Positions 38,885 through 49,700 of a stretch of 49,800 nucleotides of DNA are shown here, in pieces. This DNA is from Cellvibrionaceae bacterium (lineage in GTDB: Bacteria; Pseudomonadota; Gammaproteobacteria; Pseudomonadales; Cellvibrionaceae). The notes under the pieces are model-generated. The model saw only the letters and a list, made by a program, of their open reading frames with translations, was not told the DNA's origin and did no database searches. The translations under genes were made by a program, and so were the position numbers. Location: contig JAOXRT010000287.1 of assembly GCA_025800365.1 (NCBI GenBank), positions 1 through 49,800 on the forward strand. Reading direction: 5' to 3'. The first letter of the stretch is position 1; each line of letters begins with the position of its first letter.

Positions 38885-40234
38885 ATGAGTAGACAGTATT
38901 TTGGTACCGATGGTATCCGTGGCAAGGTTGGAGAGCAGCCAATCACTCCAGACTTTGTTTTAAAATTAGGTTGGGCGGCTGGCCGCGCCTTGGCGGAAAG
39001 CATCAAGGCTTCTGGCGGACGCAATCAAATCTTAATTGGTAAAGACACTCGCATCTCTGGCTATATGTTTGAATCAGCCTTGGAAGCTGGTTTGATTAAC
39101 GCCGGTATCGATGTGGGCTTGTTGGGTCCAATGCCCACTCCGGCCATTGCCTATCTAACCCGTACCTTTCAGGCTACCGCAGGTATTGTGATCAGTGCTT
39201 CTCATAATCCTTACTATGATAACGGCATTAAGTTTTTCAGCCGTCAGGGCACCAAGCTTAGTGATGAGATAGAGCTAGCGATTGAGGCTGAAATTGATAA
39301 GCCTATGGTGACCACCGATGGCAAGCTGGGCAAGGCAATACGTATTTCAGATGCAGCAGGTCGCTATGTGGAATTCTGTAAAGGCACCATGCCTTGGGGC
39401 TTTAGCTTGCAGGGTATGACCATTGTATTGGATTGCGCCAATGGAGCTACCTACCATGTTGCGCCAGCGGTATTCCAAGAGCTTGGCGCTAAAGTCATTA
39501 GCATTGCCGTTGAGCCCGATGGTTTAAACATTAACCGTGGCTGCGGCTCTACTCACCCTGAAATGCTACGCGATAAAGTAGTCGAGACCGGTGCAGATTT
39601 GGGCATTGCCTTCGATGGTGATGGTGATCGTGTGCTGTTTGTCGATGGCCATGGTGATGTTATTGATGGCGATGAGCTGCTTTATATTATCGCGGCCCAT
39701 CGTGCAGCCGGTGAGCACGGCTGCAATGGCGTTGTAGGCACCTTGATGAGTAACTTTGGTTTTGAGCTGGCCCTAAAAGATATGGGCGTTCCTTTTGTAC
39801 GTGCCAAGGTGGGTGATCGCTATGTGATCGAAGCCATGAAGAAGAATCAATGGCTGCTTGGCGGCGAGTCCTCTGGTCATATCGTATGCAGTGATGTCAC
39901 TACTACCGGCGACGGGATTGTAGCAGCTTTGCAGGTTTTGCTTGCCGTGGTGGAGCAGGGTAAAAGCTTGCATGAGCTTAAAAACGGCATGAATAAGCTT
40001 CCGCAAACCATGATCAATGTGCGCCGCAATCGCCAGATTGATCTGGCCGAAAACCTGCCGATTCAAAAAGCTATTGCCGCCGCTGAAACCGCTATGGACG
40101 GTCGCGGCCGCGTCTTATTGCGCCCCTCGGGTACTGAGCCTGTGATTCGGGTGATGGCTGAAGGTGAAGATAGTCAGTTAGTTTCTGAATTGGCGCAAGA
40201 ATTAGCTCAGGTGGTAGAAAAAGAAGTCGCCTAA
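38885..40234 (+). CDS. glmM: Phosphoglucosamine mutase GlmM
   Basis: GlmM converts glucosamine-6-phosphate to glucosamine-1-phosphate for UDP-GlcNAc, the precursor of peptidoglycan and LPS. The 449-residue alpha-D-phosphohexomutase opens with [13 protein letters not shown] and has the phosphoserine loop [17 protein letters not shown] (about residues 98-114), the metal loop [13 protein letters not shown] (about 240-252), the sugar loop GGESSGHI and the phosphate-binding [12 protein letters not shown] near the C-terminus. All key residues are present. A strong ribosome site GGGGGTGA precedes the ATG. Confidence 0.98.
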   Translation: MSRQYFGTDGIRGKVGEQPITPDFVLKLGWAAGRALAESIKASGGRNQILIGKDTRISGYMFESALEAGLINAGIDVGLLGPMPTPAIAYLTRTFQATAGIVISASHNPYYDNGIKFFSRQGTKLSDEIELAIEAEIDKPMVTTDGKLGKAIRISDAAGRYVEFCKGTMPWGFSLQGMTIVLDCANGATYHVAPAVFQELGAKVISIAVEPDGLNINRGCGSTHPEMLRDKVVETGADLGIAFDGDGDRVLFVDGHGDVIDGDELLYIIAAHRAAGEHGCNGVVGTLMSNFGFELALKDMGVPFVRAKVGDRYVIEAMKKNQWLLGGESSGHIVCSDVTTTGDGIVAALQVLLAVVEQGKSLHELKNGMNKLPQTMINVRRNRQIDLAENLPIQKAIAAAETAMDGRGRVLLRPSGTEPVIRVMAEGEDSQLVSELAQELAQVVEKEVA

Positions 40235-40449
40235 GTCATGCTTTTTAAGCCTTAAAACAAGGCTTCATGGCGTCATTTAGCGGCTTCCTGGAGACTGCTC
40301 AAATAATGCCATTAAGCCCTTGTTTTGTTTGCAAGTTTCGCTGCACTCATATACCATTGGCGCCCGCTTTTGGGCAGCATGGCAAAGCTATGGCTTTCGC
40401 TGCATAAAATCGATCACTTTTATTCACGGAATCAGGCTAAGAAGACGCT

Positions 40450-41187
40450 ATGGCAAAACCCCTAGTGCTAGGTAATTGGAAAATGAACGGGTCAATTCCC
40501 GCCAATGCCGAATTGCTGAAAGGTTTGCGCAACTGGGATGCCAGTAAGGTCTCTTTAGGTGTTTGCCCTCCCGCTATTTATCTACCTCAGTGCCAAGTGG
40601 TGCTAAACGGTAGTGATGTCGCTTGGGGTGGCCAAGATATGAGTGAACATGAAAGTGGTGCCTACACTGGTGAGATTGCTCCGGCAATGTTGAGCGAGTT
40701 AGGTTGCCAATATGTGATCTTGGGGCACTCTGAGCGTCGCCAATATCATGCCGAAAGCGATGAGCTCGTAGCGCGTAAATGTGCTGCCGCCTTAAAGGCT
40801 GGCCTAGTGCCGGTATTGTGCATTGGCGAAAGCCAGGCAGAGCGTGAGGCTGGCGAAACTCTAGCGGTTATCGAACGTCAATTAATGACCGTGATAAACC
40901 ATTTAGGTCTAGAGGCTATGAGCAATGCCGTAGTGGCCTATGAACCCGTTTGGGCGATTGGTACCGGTTTAAGTGCTAGCCCGGAGCAAGCGCAAGAAGT
41001 TCACGCCTTTATCCGCTCTCAGTTGGGCGATGTGGCGCAGACAGTACAGATTTTATACGGCGGCAGTGTCAAACCCGATAATGCCGGCGAATTATTTACC
41101 AAGCCCGATATCGACGGTGCTTTGGTAGGCGGTGCCTCACTCAAGGCTGACGACTTTTTAGCGATTGCTAAAGCAGCAGTTCGCTAG
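40450..41187 (+). CDS. tpiA: Triosephosphate isomerase TpiA
   Basis: TpiA interconverts dihydroxyacetone phosphate and glyceraldehyde-3-phosphate in glycolysis and gluconeogenesis. The 245-residue TIM-barrel enzyme has LVLGNWKMNGS (lysine near residue 12), the catalytic histidine in ILGHSERRQ (about residue 97), the catalytic glutamate and flexible loop in VAYEPVWAIGTGLSAS (about 160-175), and ILYGGSVKPDNA with GALVGGASL. It lies upstream of secG by 32 nt, the usual Pseudomonas-type order glmM-tpiA-secG-tRNA-Leu. Confidence 0.98.
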   Translation: MAKPLVLGNWKMNGSIPANAELLKGLRNWDASKVSLGVCPPAIYLPQCQVVLNGSDVAWGGQDMSEHESGAYTGEIAPAMLSELGCQYVILGHSERRQYHAESDELVARKCAAALKAGLVPVLCIGESQAEREAGETLAVIERQLMTVINHLGLEAMSNAVVAYEPVWAIGTGLSASPEQAQEVHAFIRSQLGDVAQTVQILYGGSVKPDNAGELFTKPDIDGALVGGASLKADDFLAIAKAAVR

Positions 41188-41219
41188 AAACTCACAAACA
41201 AGAAACGCAAGAGCGTAAT

Positions 41220-41744
41220 ATGGATAAGATTATTCTGATCGTACACATGCTGACAGCACTAGGCATTATTGGCCTTATCTTGCTACAGCAAGGTAAAGGT
41301 GCTGAAGCTGGTGCTTCCTTTGGTGGCGGTGCTTCGCAAACCGTATTTGGTAGCTCTGGTGGCGGTAACTTTTTTACCCGCGCCACCGCTATTTTGGCTA
41401 CGGTATTTTTCGTAACCAGTTTTGGTTTGGCTATTGTTGCTAAGCAAAATGCTGGTGTAAGCGTCGATGATGGTATTCCTACTTTACAGGTTGAGCCAGA
41501 GTCTGATGTTCCTGCAGCCGCTAGCGACGAAATCTCTGATTCCGATTTGCCAAGCTTGCAAGACGTTGCTGATGAAGCAGCCGCAACAACTGAAGCTGCA
41601 GCTAACGACATTAGCGATGCCGCAAATGCCGTATTGGATCAAGCTGCTGAATCTGCCGAAGCCGCCGCTCAAGATCTACAAGAAAATGCTGCAGAGGCCG
41701 TAGAAGCTGCTGAGCAAAAAATTGAGGAAAACAAACCTCAATAA
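41220..41744 (+). CDS. secG: Preprotein translocase subunit SecG with long Ala/Glu-rich tail
   Basis: SecG is the small non-essential subunit of the SecYEG channel. The normal part has two membrane helices (about residues 3-22 and 55-73) flanking the conserved loop LLQQGKGAEAGASFGGGASQTVFGSSG region, which identifies it. The product is 174 residues, whereas E. coli SecG has 110. The extra C-terminal part (from about residue 85) is acidic and rich in Ala and Glu, with heptad-like spacing (AAQDLQENAAEAVEAAEQ), and should form a long helix or coiled coil. It starts 32 nt after tpiA and ends 7 nt before a tRNA gene, so the tRNA is likely processed from the same transcript. Confidence 0.95.
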   Translation: MDKIILIVHMLTALGIIGLILLQQGKGAEAGASFGGGASQTVFGSSGGGNFFTRATAILATVFFVTSFGLAIVAKQNAGVSVDDGIPTLQVEPESDVPAAASDEISDSDLPSLQDVADEAAATTEAAANDISDAANAVLDQAAESAEAAAQDLQENAAEAVEAAEQKIEENKPQ

Positions 41745-41751
41745 GTTTTTA

Positions 41752-41838
41752 GCCTAAGTGGTGGAATTGGTAGACACGCCATCTTGAGGGGGTGGTGAGC
41801 TAACGCTCGTGCGGGTTCAAGTCCCGCCTTAGGCACCA
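41752..41838 (+). tRNA. tRNA-Leu (anticodon GAG)
   Basis: The cloverleaf is visible: acceptor stem GCCTAAG / CTTAGGC with encoded CCA, a D-arm with GGTAGAC, the anticodon stem CCATC / GGTGG around loop TTGAGGG (anticodon GAG), a long variable arm typical of class II tRNAs, and the T-arm GCGGG-TTCAAGT-CCCGC. It reads CUC/CUU leucine codons. The position after secG is conserved in Pseudomonas-type genomes. A hairpin AAGTTCGC / GCGAACTT follows at 41844-41866. Confidence 0.97.
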
Positions 41839-41869
41839 AATCAAAGTTCGCTATCCTCGCGAACTTAAT

Positions 41870-41898
41870 AAAAAAGCCCCGTTTGTCGGGGCTTTTTT
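41870..41898. terminator. Terminator after tRNA-Leu, probably bidirectional
   Basis: A 12-bp perfect stem AAAAAAGCCCCG / CGGGGCTTTTTT with a 5-nt loop lies between the tRNA and the converging methyltransferase gene. T-runs occur on both strands. Confidence 0.92.
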
Positions 41899-41924
41899 GT
41901 GTCTGCTTTTTATCGCTTCAGGTC

Positions 41925-43091
41925 TTACAGCTGAAAAATAAAAAACTGATAATCAAATTCGCTATTACGTATTTCTGCAATCGCGATCTCTTCGTCAATA
42001 TCATTCAAAACTTCAGATTGCCCAAGCTTGCTTCGGCTTTTATCGATAGCCGCTTTTAACGGCTGGTAATAATTATTCCAAGCTTGATCGCTTAAAGAAA
42101 AATCGCCGATAAGTTTAAGGCCTAACTGCTTAGCTTGCGCTAGCCTTGTGGCTCTATCCTGCATGTCTGGATAATTGCGATCCCAGTACTTTTTCGCTTT
42201 TTCTGAGGCTGTGTCTGTGCTCCAAATTAATTCGCTAATAACAATAAAGGCACCTGGTTTTAAAAAATCTTTCCAGTAACGAAGGGCGTTTTCGAAACCC
42301 ATGATATAAGCGCTGCCTTCTGACCAGATAAGGTCGAAGCGTTCTTCCTTAAATGGTAGATCAGACATGTCGGCATTTAGAAGTTGGATTTTGTCTTGCT
42401 GTTTTTTATCGGCAATTTTCGATGCTAAATAGTCTAGCGCGTTTGCTTCATTGTCGATGGCGGTAATGGAGGCCTTACTATGTTGGGCCAATGGAAGCGT
42501 GGCAATACCGTGGCCGCAGCCTATTTCCAATATGGATTTTATATTGCCTGGAATTAGCTTTAATGCGGCTAAAGTTTCATTTTCAGAGCCCGGGGCCCAG
42601 CGCTCTAGTGAATTGAAAATGTGATTAAATTCGCTCATATAGCTCTCATGTTGATTAATGTCTTTCGATAACCAGCGCAGCCTTTGGCTGTCTTTGCTGC
42701 TTAAACCTTGAGATTGCAGCCATACTTGGTGTGCCTTTGGCGCATTGCTTTCAGATTGAATATGAAAATCCCGTAAGCTTTGCTGGCCGATTAGTGCTGC
42801 GAGCAGCTCTCGTGCCTGCTGCTTTTTGGCTATGTCTTTATCCAGTAGAACGAGTTTTTCTTGCAATAGATCGGGCCTTAGCTTTTGTTCAAATACATCT
42901 AAGGATTCCTGGAGTGATAAACCGGAATCCTTCAGTTGCAGAATAAAGATGAGTTTTTCTATATCGTGTTCGCTATAGCTTCGGTAGTTATTGTCGCGCC
43001 GTTCGGCGCTAATAAGCCCTATTTTTTCGTAATAGAGTAGAGTGCTTCGAGAGACTCCAAGGCGTTTTGCAACATCGGATATTTGATGCAT
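41925..43091 (-). CDS. MerR-type HTH regulator fused to a class I SAM-dependent methyltransferase
   Basis: A 388-residue two-domain protein. Residues 1-70 are a MerR winged helix-turn-helix (ISDVAKRLGVSRSTLLYYEK, then YRSYSEHDIEKLIFILQLK), followed by the MerR coiled-coil helix (about 75-115). From about residue 185 there is a Rossmann methyltransferase with the SAM motif ILEIGCGHGIATLPLAQ, the acidic motif II in ITAIDNEAN, and FDLIWSEGSAYIMGF. The start at 43091 is chosen because TAGAGG lies 7 nt upstream; a frame beginning at 43121 would overlap the promoter -10 box. The arrangement suggests that the effector-sensing part of a MerR protein has been replaced by, or coupled to, an enzyme, so methylation substrate and inducer may be the same molecule. 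That link is inference. A MerR-type promoter lies directly upstream. Confidence 0.9.
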   Translation of the reverse strand: MHQISDVAKRLGVSRSTLLYYEKIGLISAERRDNNYRSYSEHDIEKLIFILQLKDSGLSLQESLDVFEQKLRPDLLQEKLVLLDKDIAKKQQARELLAALIGQQSLRDFHIQSESNAPKAHQVWLQSQGLSSKDSQRLRWLSKDINQHESYMSEFNHIFNSLERWAPGSENETLAALKLIPGNIKSILEIGCGHGIATLPLAQHSKASITAIDNEANALDYLASKIADKKQQDKIQLLNADMSDLPFKEERFDLIWSEGSAYIMGFENALRYWKDFLKPGAFIVISELIWSTDTASEKAKKYWDRNYPDMQDRATRLAQAKQLGLKLIGDFSLSDQAWNNYYQPLKAAIDKSRSKLGQSEVLNDIDEEIAIAEIRNSEFDYQFFIFQL

Positions 43092-43119
43092 TCCCATGCC
43101 TCTAGTAAGAAAAGAAACC

Positions 43120-43150
43120 ATCTTAAACTGTAGAGCTATAGACAGGTCAA
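43120..43150 (-). promoter_or_regulatory. MerR-type promoter with 19-bp spacer upstream of the regulator-methyltransferase gene
   Basis: On the minus strand TTGACC (-35, 43145-43150) and TAAGAT (-10, 43120-43125) are separated by exactly 19 bp (43126-43144). This overlong spacer is characteristic of MerR-controlled promoters. The spacer contains an imperfect dyad CTGTCTATAGCTCTACAG. The -10 box ends 28 nt before the start codon. Autoregulation by the encoded protein is inferred. Confidence 0.72.
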
Positions 43151-43799
43151 GCCAAGAAATTGAAGATCTTATAGGTTTGGTGTCTTACCATTCGTCGCTT
43201 TGTTTTAAAGTTCTAATTCCCGTTTTACGGGAAACCACTTCACATTTACCTTTGCATGGTCGATAGCGGACTAGTCAATTAAAGTCGCTTAAAACTCTAT
43301 CAATGCGATATTTAGGGCGCCATATAACCCGTGGCTATGTTGATTTTAAAGGTGTTTTTAAAAGGTTTAAGTGATTAGTCAATAAATTTTGAAAAATTGC
43401 TTCCATATCAAAGGTAATGGCGTCAAATAAATTTTGTGACACTGTTATCAAAATAGTGGTATTTCTTGTGAGAGTATTCTCAAAACAAAGAATGAGAAGG
43501 CCTGCTTCTTTTGGCCTAAAATCAATAGAAAGATCTAACTAAATAATTAATTAATAAAAATATTAAGGGGAATGTTGAGAATCAGCCCGTAGATATATCA
43601 ATGCGTTATTTGAGTCTGTATTAGCCTTTCGCTTTGAGTGGCCATAGATATCGAATATTGAATAGGTGCTTGTTGTATCCCAACACGGCAGGGAAACCCT
43701 GCTTAGAGACCATGAGTTTATTCATCCAAAGCGATAAATCGCTTTGGCGAATTATGACTAGAGCAATGGATATTGCTCCCGAGACTACAGGACTTGGAC
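43151..43799. other. Long AT-rich region upstream of the giant adhesin
   Basis: About 650 bp without a convincing gene. It includes a near-direct repeat (TCAATAAATTTTG at about 43379 and TCAAATAAATTTTG at about 43424), a small dyad TGAGAGTATTCTCA near 43470, and the run of hairpins at 43671-43778 listed separately. The adhesin promoter should lie here; none was recognised with confidence. Confidence 0.5.
43671..43778 (+). promoter_or_regulatory. Structured 5' leader: four consecutive hairpins before the adhesin start
   Basis: Four perfect stems follow each other: TGTTG/CAACA (43671-43685), GCAGGG-AAA-CCCTGC (43688-43702), CCAAAGCGA-TAAA-TCGCTTTGG (43726-43747) and GAGCAAT-GGAT-ATTGCTC (43761-43778). 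The last ends 21 nt before the adhesin ATG and just upstream of its AGGA ribosome site. None has a following T-run, so they are not ordinary terminators. The sequence does not match the c-di-GMP-I riboswitch pattern I know. A regulatory RNA or stability element is inferred. Confidence 0.55.
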
Positions 43800-46700
43800 A
43801 TGGCTGGTAATGATAGCAACAACACAAACCTTTGGGGTGCGCCTACAAATAGCACCGGCGGCAATTACACTGCATCTGAAGATGCCGTAGTTATAGGTGT
43901 AAAAGGTGAAGTTTCTATTCAGCGAAGTGGAGAGGGGCCATCGGCGCTGCTCAATAATGGCGATGCCATTTCTCTCGGCGACAGTATTCAAACCGGTATG
44001 GATGCCGCGGTTGTTATTCGCTTCGCAAACGGTTCCTTATTAACGCTTGGGCATGAGCAGAGTGCCAAAATCGATGCGGCAATGCTACGAATGCTGCAAA
44101 GCGATAATGTACAGCAAGTCGCGGAAGAAACAGAAGAAGATATAGATTTTGCAAAACTGGAAGAAGGCTTGGAGCAAGGCCTTAATCTAGAGGAACTTCT
44201 ACCAGCGACAGCTGCAGGTGGTGTCCCAGGCGCCGGTGGTGGCGGCAATGGCAGCTCGGCGGGAACCGGTGTGCGTTTTACCTTAACCGGTGACGAAACT
44301 CTTCCCAATGCAGGTTTTGAAACAGGTACCTTCGGAAACGGACTTGATAACCAGCAGCCCGAAAATGATATTACGGATACCGCACCTGAAGCGCAGGACG
44401 ATATAGATCAGGTTAGTAGTTTAACCATCGCGACGGGCAATGTTGTAACTGGAATAGATACCGGCGGTGATGCGAATACGCTTGACGGTGTCATCGATGA
44501 TTCTGGTGCGAATGGCTTTGCCGACATTATCGTTGTCGGTGTTGCAAGCGGGGATACGCAATCGGATTTAAGTGATGGCTCTGGTGTGGGTGTTAGCGTC
44601 AGTTCTGATAAAGGTGTTCTGCTATTAAATAGTGACGGCAGTTATAGTTACACGCCTAATCGCACTGCTACAGGTGAAGACGTATTCACTTATACAATCG
44701 TCGATAATGATGATGATCTTTCCAGTGCCACCTTGACCATCCAAATCGATGCTACTCCAGATTTGCAGCTCCCGCCCTCCGATAATCCAGATACCCCAGA
44801 AGGTAACGCGTTGGCAAATGCGCAAGGCACGGCGGTTTTTGAAGCTGGTCTAAGCGATGGTACCGGTGAGTTAGCTGATGGTGACGGCACAAACAATAGC
44901 GATGGGCGTGAGCAGACCAGTGGCGTCATCAGCTATTTTGAAGGTGACGGCCAAGCTACGGTTTCTATCGCTGGTGTAACTGTGGCGCTTGATGGTGTGC
45001 AACAGGCCACCACAATTACTGGTAGTTTTGGTGTGTTGCAAATTAACAGTGTTAGCAGTACAGAAATTAATTACAGCTACACCTTAAGTGATGCGGTCGA
45101 CCACAGCGCAGGCCCGGTTTCGGAAGTGTTTTCTGTTGTTGTAAGCGATGCTGATGGTAACGCTCTTGATGATGTCACGGATGATTTAGTCATTCGAATT
45201 ATTGACGATGAGCCAATCGCAAACTCTCAAGAAGACAGCATTGATGAAACTTTGCAAGCAACGGGTAATGTTCTAAGTGCCGTTGATATCCCTGCTGGGG
45301 ATGCCAATGATACTGATGGCGTGGCTGATATTGTTGGTGCTGATGATCCGGGCTTTATTCAGTCAGTGGCTGTCGGTGATCAGGCGGTCGAAAGCGGTGG
45401 AGTAGCCGTACCCTTAGTTAGTGATAAAGGCACTCTGATTTTACAGGCCGACGGGAGCTACACATATACGGCGAACCCAGGAGTTTTTGGTGAGGATGTT
45501 TTTACTTACCTGTTGAGTGATGCTGATGGCAGCACCAATAGCGCAACGCTAACGATCAATGTTGATGCGGCGAATACTTTAGCTGATGCTGACGAAACCG
45601 TGAGTGGTCTGCAGGGTGAAACCATAGCGGGTAATGTTTTAGATAATAGTGCAAATCCTGATGGCCCAGAAGATGCGATTGTGCAGGGCTTTACTGTACC
45701 TGGTGATGCAACAGAATATGCTGCGGGCGATACGGCTACCCTCGCGGGAATTGGGGCCATTACAATTGCCGCAGATGGTGCATATATATTTACCCCCGTA
45801 CCAACTTTTGACGGAACTGTTCCACCCATAAGTTATACCGTGAGCGACGGCTTAAACGAAGTCGACTCGACCTTAAATCTCACGGTAATTGACCCCCTTG
45901 TGCCTCCTGTTGCAATTTCAGATATCGTCAGCAGCGCCGTACCGGGTAGCACCGTTGTGGTGTCGGTTTTATCTAATGACAGCGACCCTGATGGGACTTT
46001 AATTCCTTCTACGGTAGTGATTAGTGGTGCGCCGGGTGATGGGAAAACCCTGGATGTGGCCGGTCAAGGTACTTGGCAAGTAACTCCAGCTGGAGAAATA
46101 AGCTTTACCCCGGAAGTGGGTTTCATCGATAACCCAGATCCAATTACTTATACGGTAAATGATGATGATGGCTTGTCAGCTAGTGCTCAAGTCAGCGTGA
46201 ATTACCAAGTTAACGTTACTGTTGAGGATATCTCCGTCAATGAAGGCGACGATGCAGTATTTTCAATCCAAGTAAGTAATGCTGAGCCGGGTAGTGTTAT
46301 CAACTTAGGCTTGCAAGATGGAGCTGGACCGGATGGAGCAAACGCCCCTTTTGATTATCAAGCTGGATTGATTGAGTACAGTTTGGACAACGGGCTTAAT
46401 TGGACGGCATTACCGGCAAGTGGTGATGTTGATCTGCCTGCCGGTGGTAGCCCACTAATTCTGTTGCGCACCGATACGGTCATTGACAACTTAGATGAAA
46501 ACAACGAACTGTTTGATTTAAATGTGAGTTTAAGCAGTGGCAGTGATGTTGTTGATCGCAGTGCGCAGGCAACTATTCTTGATGGCGATCAAGCTAATAT
46601 TGCAGTTTCAGGACAAACCGTAAACGAAGGAACTAATCTACAGTTTCAAGTCGATGTGCAAAACTCAGCGATCAATAGCAGCGTAACTTTGCAGTTGGCT

Positions 46701-49700
46701 GATGGCAGTGGTGCTGATGCCGCTGTGCAAGGTGTCGATTTTAATTCTGGCCTGTATCAATATCGCCTTTCTGTAAATGATCCTTGGCAAGATGTTCCTG
46801 TAAATGGCGTGATTACCTTGGCTGCTGGCGGCAACCAAACCATATTTGTTCAAACCAATACGGTAGTCGATAGCCTCGACGAAAATTTAGAAAATCTAAG
46901 TTTATCGGCTGAGCTTAATAGCAATGGAGCCTTGAGTAATGACTCGGCGCAAGGCTTTATTGCCGATACCAATACGCCGACCATTAATGCCGGCCAAATC
47001 AATACTGGTACAGGCGACGTCACCGTAAACGAGGGTGAGGATGCGATCTTTGGTGTGCTCATTGGAAATGCGGCTATCGGAGCAACGGTTACACTAAGTC
47101 TCAGCGATGGTAGTGCAAACAGTCCTTTGGATTACAACACGGGCGATTTTCAATATCGTGAGGCAGGCACTACAACTTGGATTGACGTTCCGGCCAATGG
47201 TCTTATCACTTTAACTAACGGCGGTAATCAAACTTTAGATGTTCGCACCAATACTGTGATCGATTCTTTGGATGAAGTTACAGAGCAGTTTACGCTGACG
47301 GCTGACCTCAGCAGTAATGCAAGTAATGTCAGTGATAGTGGTAATGGTTTTATCCTTGATCTTAATGAACCGACGGTAAATGTAGGGCAACCCAACACAG
47401 GCACGGGTGATGTGACCGTTGATGAAGGGCAGGATGCGATTTTCGGTGTCGTGGTTGGCAATGCCGCAGCAGGCTCTACGCTGACCTTATCTCTTATCGA
47501 TGGTAGCGCGAACAGTCCGCTGGATTACAATAGTGGTGATTTCCAATATCGCGAAGCAGGAACTACGACTTGGATAGACGTTCCAGCGAATGGTGAGATC
47601 ACCTTAAGCAATGGTGGTAATCAAACTCTTGATGTTCGCACCAATACTTTAACCGACGCTCTTGATGAGCCTACAGAGCAATTTACTTTAAGCGCAGACC
47701 TAAATAGTAATGGCACTGATGTTAGCGACGTTGGCAACGGGTTTATTCGCGATACTAACGCACCATCGGTTAATGTTGGCCAACCGAATACTGGTACCGA
47801 TGATGTGACCGTTGATGAAGGCCAAGACACTGTCTTTGGTGTGGTAGTGGGTAACGCCGCTGCTGGTTCTACGCTAACGCTTTCACTTGCCGATGGCAGT
47901 GCGAACAGCCCACTGGATTACAACAGTGGTGACTTCCAATACCGCGAAGCAGGAACAACAACTTGGATTGATGTTCCTGCCAATGGTGAGATCACGTTAA
48001 CTAACGGCGGTAATCAAACACTCGATGTGCGTACTAACACGCTTGTTGATGATCTCGACGAGAATTCCGAAACCTTTACGCTTACAGCAGACTTAAATAG
48101 TAACGGCACTGATGTTAGTGATAATGCAACCGGTACTATCAATGACACCAATGAGCCTACCGTCAATGTTGGCCAACCGAACACTGGCACTGGTGATGTT
48201 ACAGTGGATGAGGGCCAAGATACGGTCTTTGGGGTGGTAGTTGGTAATGCCGCTGCTGGCTCTACGCTAACACTTTCACTTACTGATGGTAGCGCGAACA
48301 GTCCACTGGATTACAACAGTGGTGATTTTCAGTATCGCGAAGCCGGTACGACTACTTGGATTGATGTTCCGGCTAATGGAGAAATCACTTTAACCAATGG
48401 TGGCAATCAAACGCTCGATGTTCGTACTAACACGCTTGTTGATGATCTTGATGAAAATTCCGAGACATTTACTTTAACCGCAGATCTAAATAGTAACGGC
48501 ACGGATGTTAGTGATAATGCAACCGGTACTATCAATGATACCAATGAACCAACGGTAAACGTTGGTCAACCCAATACCGGCACTGGTGATGTTACCGTTG
48601 ACGAAGGCCAAGATACGGTCTTTGGTGTGGTAGTTGGTAACGCCGCTGCTGGCTCTACGCTAACGCTTTCACTTACCGATGGTAGCGCGAACAGTCCACT
48701 GGATTACAACAGTGGTGATTTCCAATACCGTGAAGCGGGCTCGACCACTTGGATTGATGTCCCAGCTAATGGCGAAATCACGTTAACCAATGGTGGTAAT
48801 CAAACCTTAGATGTTCGCACCAACACATTGGTCGATGATCTTGATGAAAACTCTGAGACCTTTACACTTACAGCAGATTTAAATAGTAACGGTACCGATG
48901 TTGGTGATAATGCTACGGGCACTATTAACGACACCAATGAGCCTACGGTTAATGTTGGCCAACCCAATACCGGCACCGGTGATGTTGCTGTGGACGAAGG
49001 ACAAGATACTGTCTTCGGTGTTGTAGTCGGTAACGCCGCTGCTGGCTCTACTCTTACGCTTTCACTTACCGATGGTAGTGCGAACAGTCCGCTGGATTAC
49101 AACAGTGGTGATTTCCAATATCGCGAAGCGGGCACGACTACTTGGATTGATGTTCCTGCCAACGGCGAGATCACGTTAACCAATGGTGGTAATCAAACGC
49201 TCGATGTTCGTACTAACACGCTTGTTGATGATCTCGACGAGAATTCTGAAACCTTTACGCTTACAGCAGATTTAAACAGTAACGGTACGGATGTTAGTGA
49301 TAATGCAACCGGTACTATCAATGACACCAATGAACCTACCGTTAATGTAGGGCAGCCTGGTACCGGCACTGGTGATGTTACCGTTGATGAAGGCCAGGAT
49401 ACCGTCTTTGGTGTTGTAGTTAGCGACGCCGCGCAAGGGGCGACTCTAACTTTGTCGCTTACTGAAGGCACAGCGAACAGCCCTCTTGATTACAATACGG
49501 GTGACTTCCAATACCGCGAAGCAGGAACAACAACTTGGATTGATGTTCCAGCAAATGGTGAAATCACCTTAACCAGCGGTGGTAATCAAACCTTAGATGT
49601 TCGCACCAATACATTGGTTGATGATCTTGATGAAAACTCTGAAACCTTCATTTTAACTGCGGACTTAAATAGCAATGGTACGGATGTAAGCGATACGGCT

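Noticed and set aside
43712-43810. 32-codon plus-strand frame (starting MSLFIQSDK) overlapping the adhesin start, a possible leader peptide
   Set aside because: No usable ribosome site, its codons coincide with the hairpin arms, and it overlaps the adhesin start in another frame. Structure explains the sequence better.
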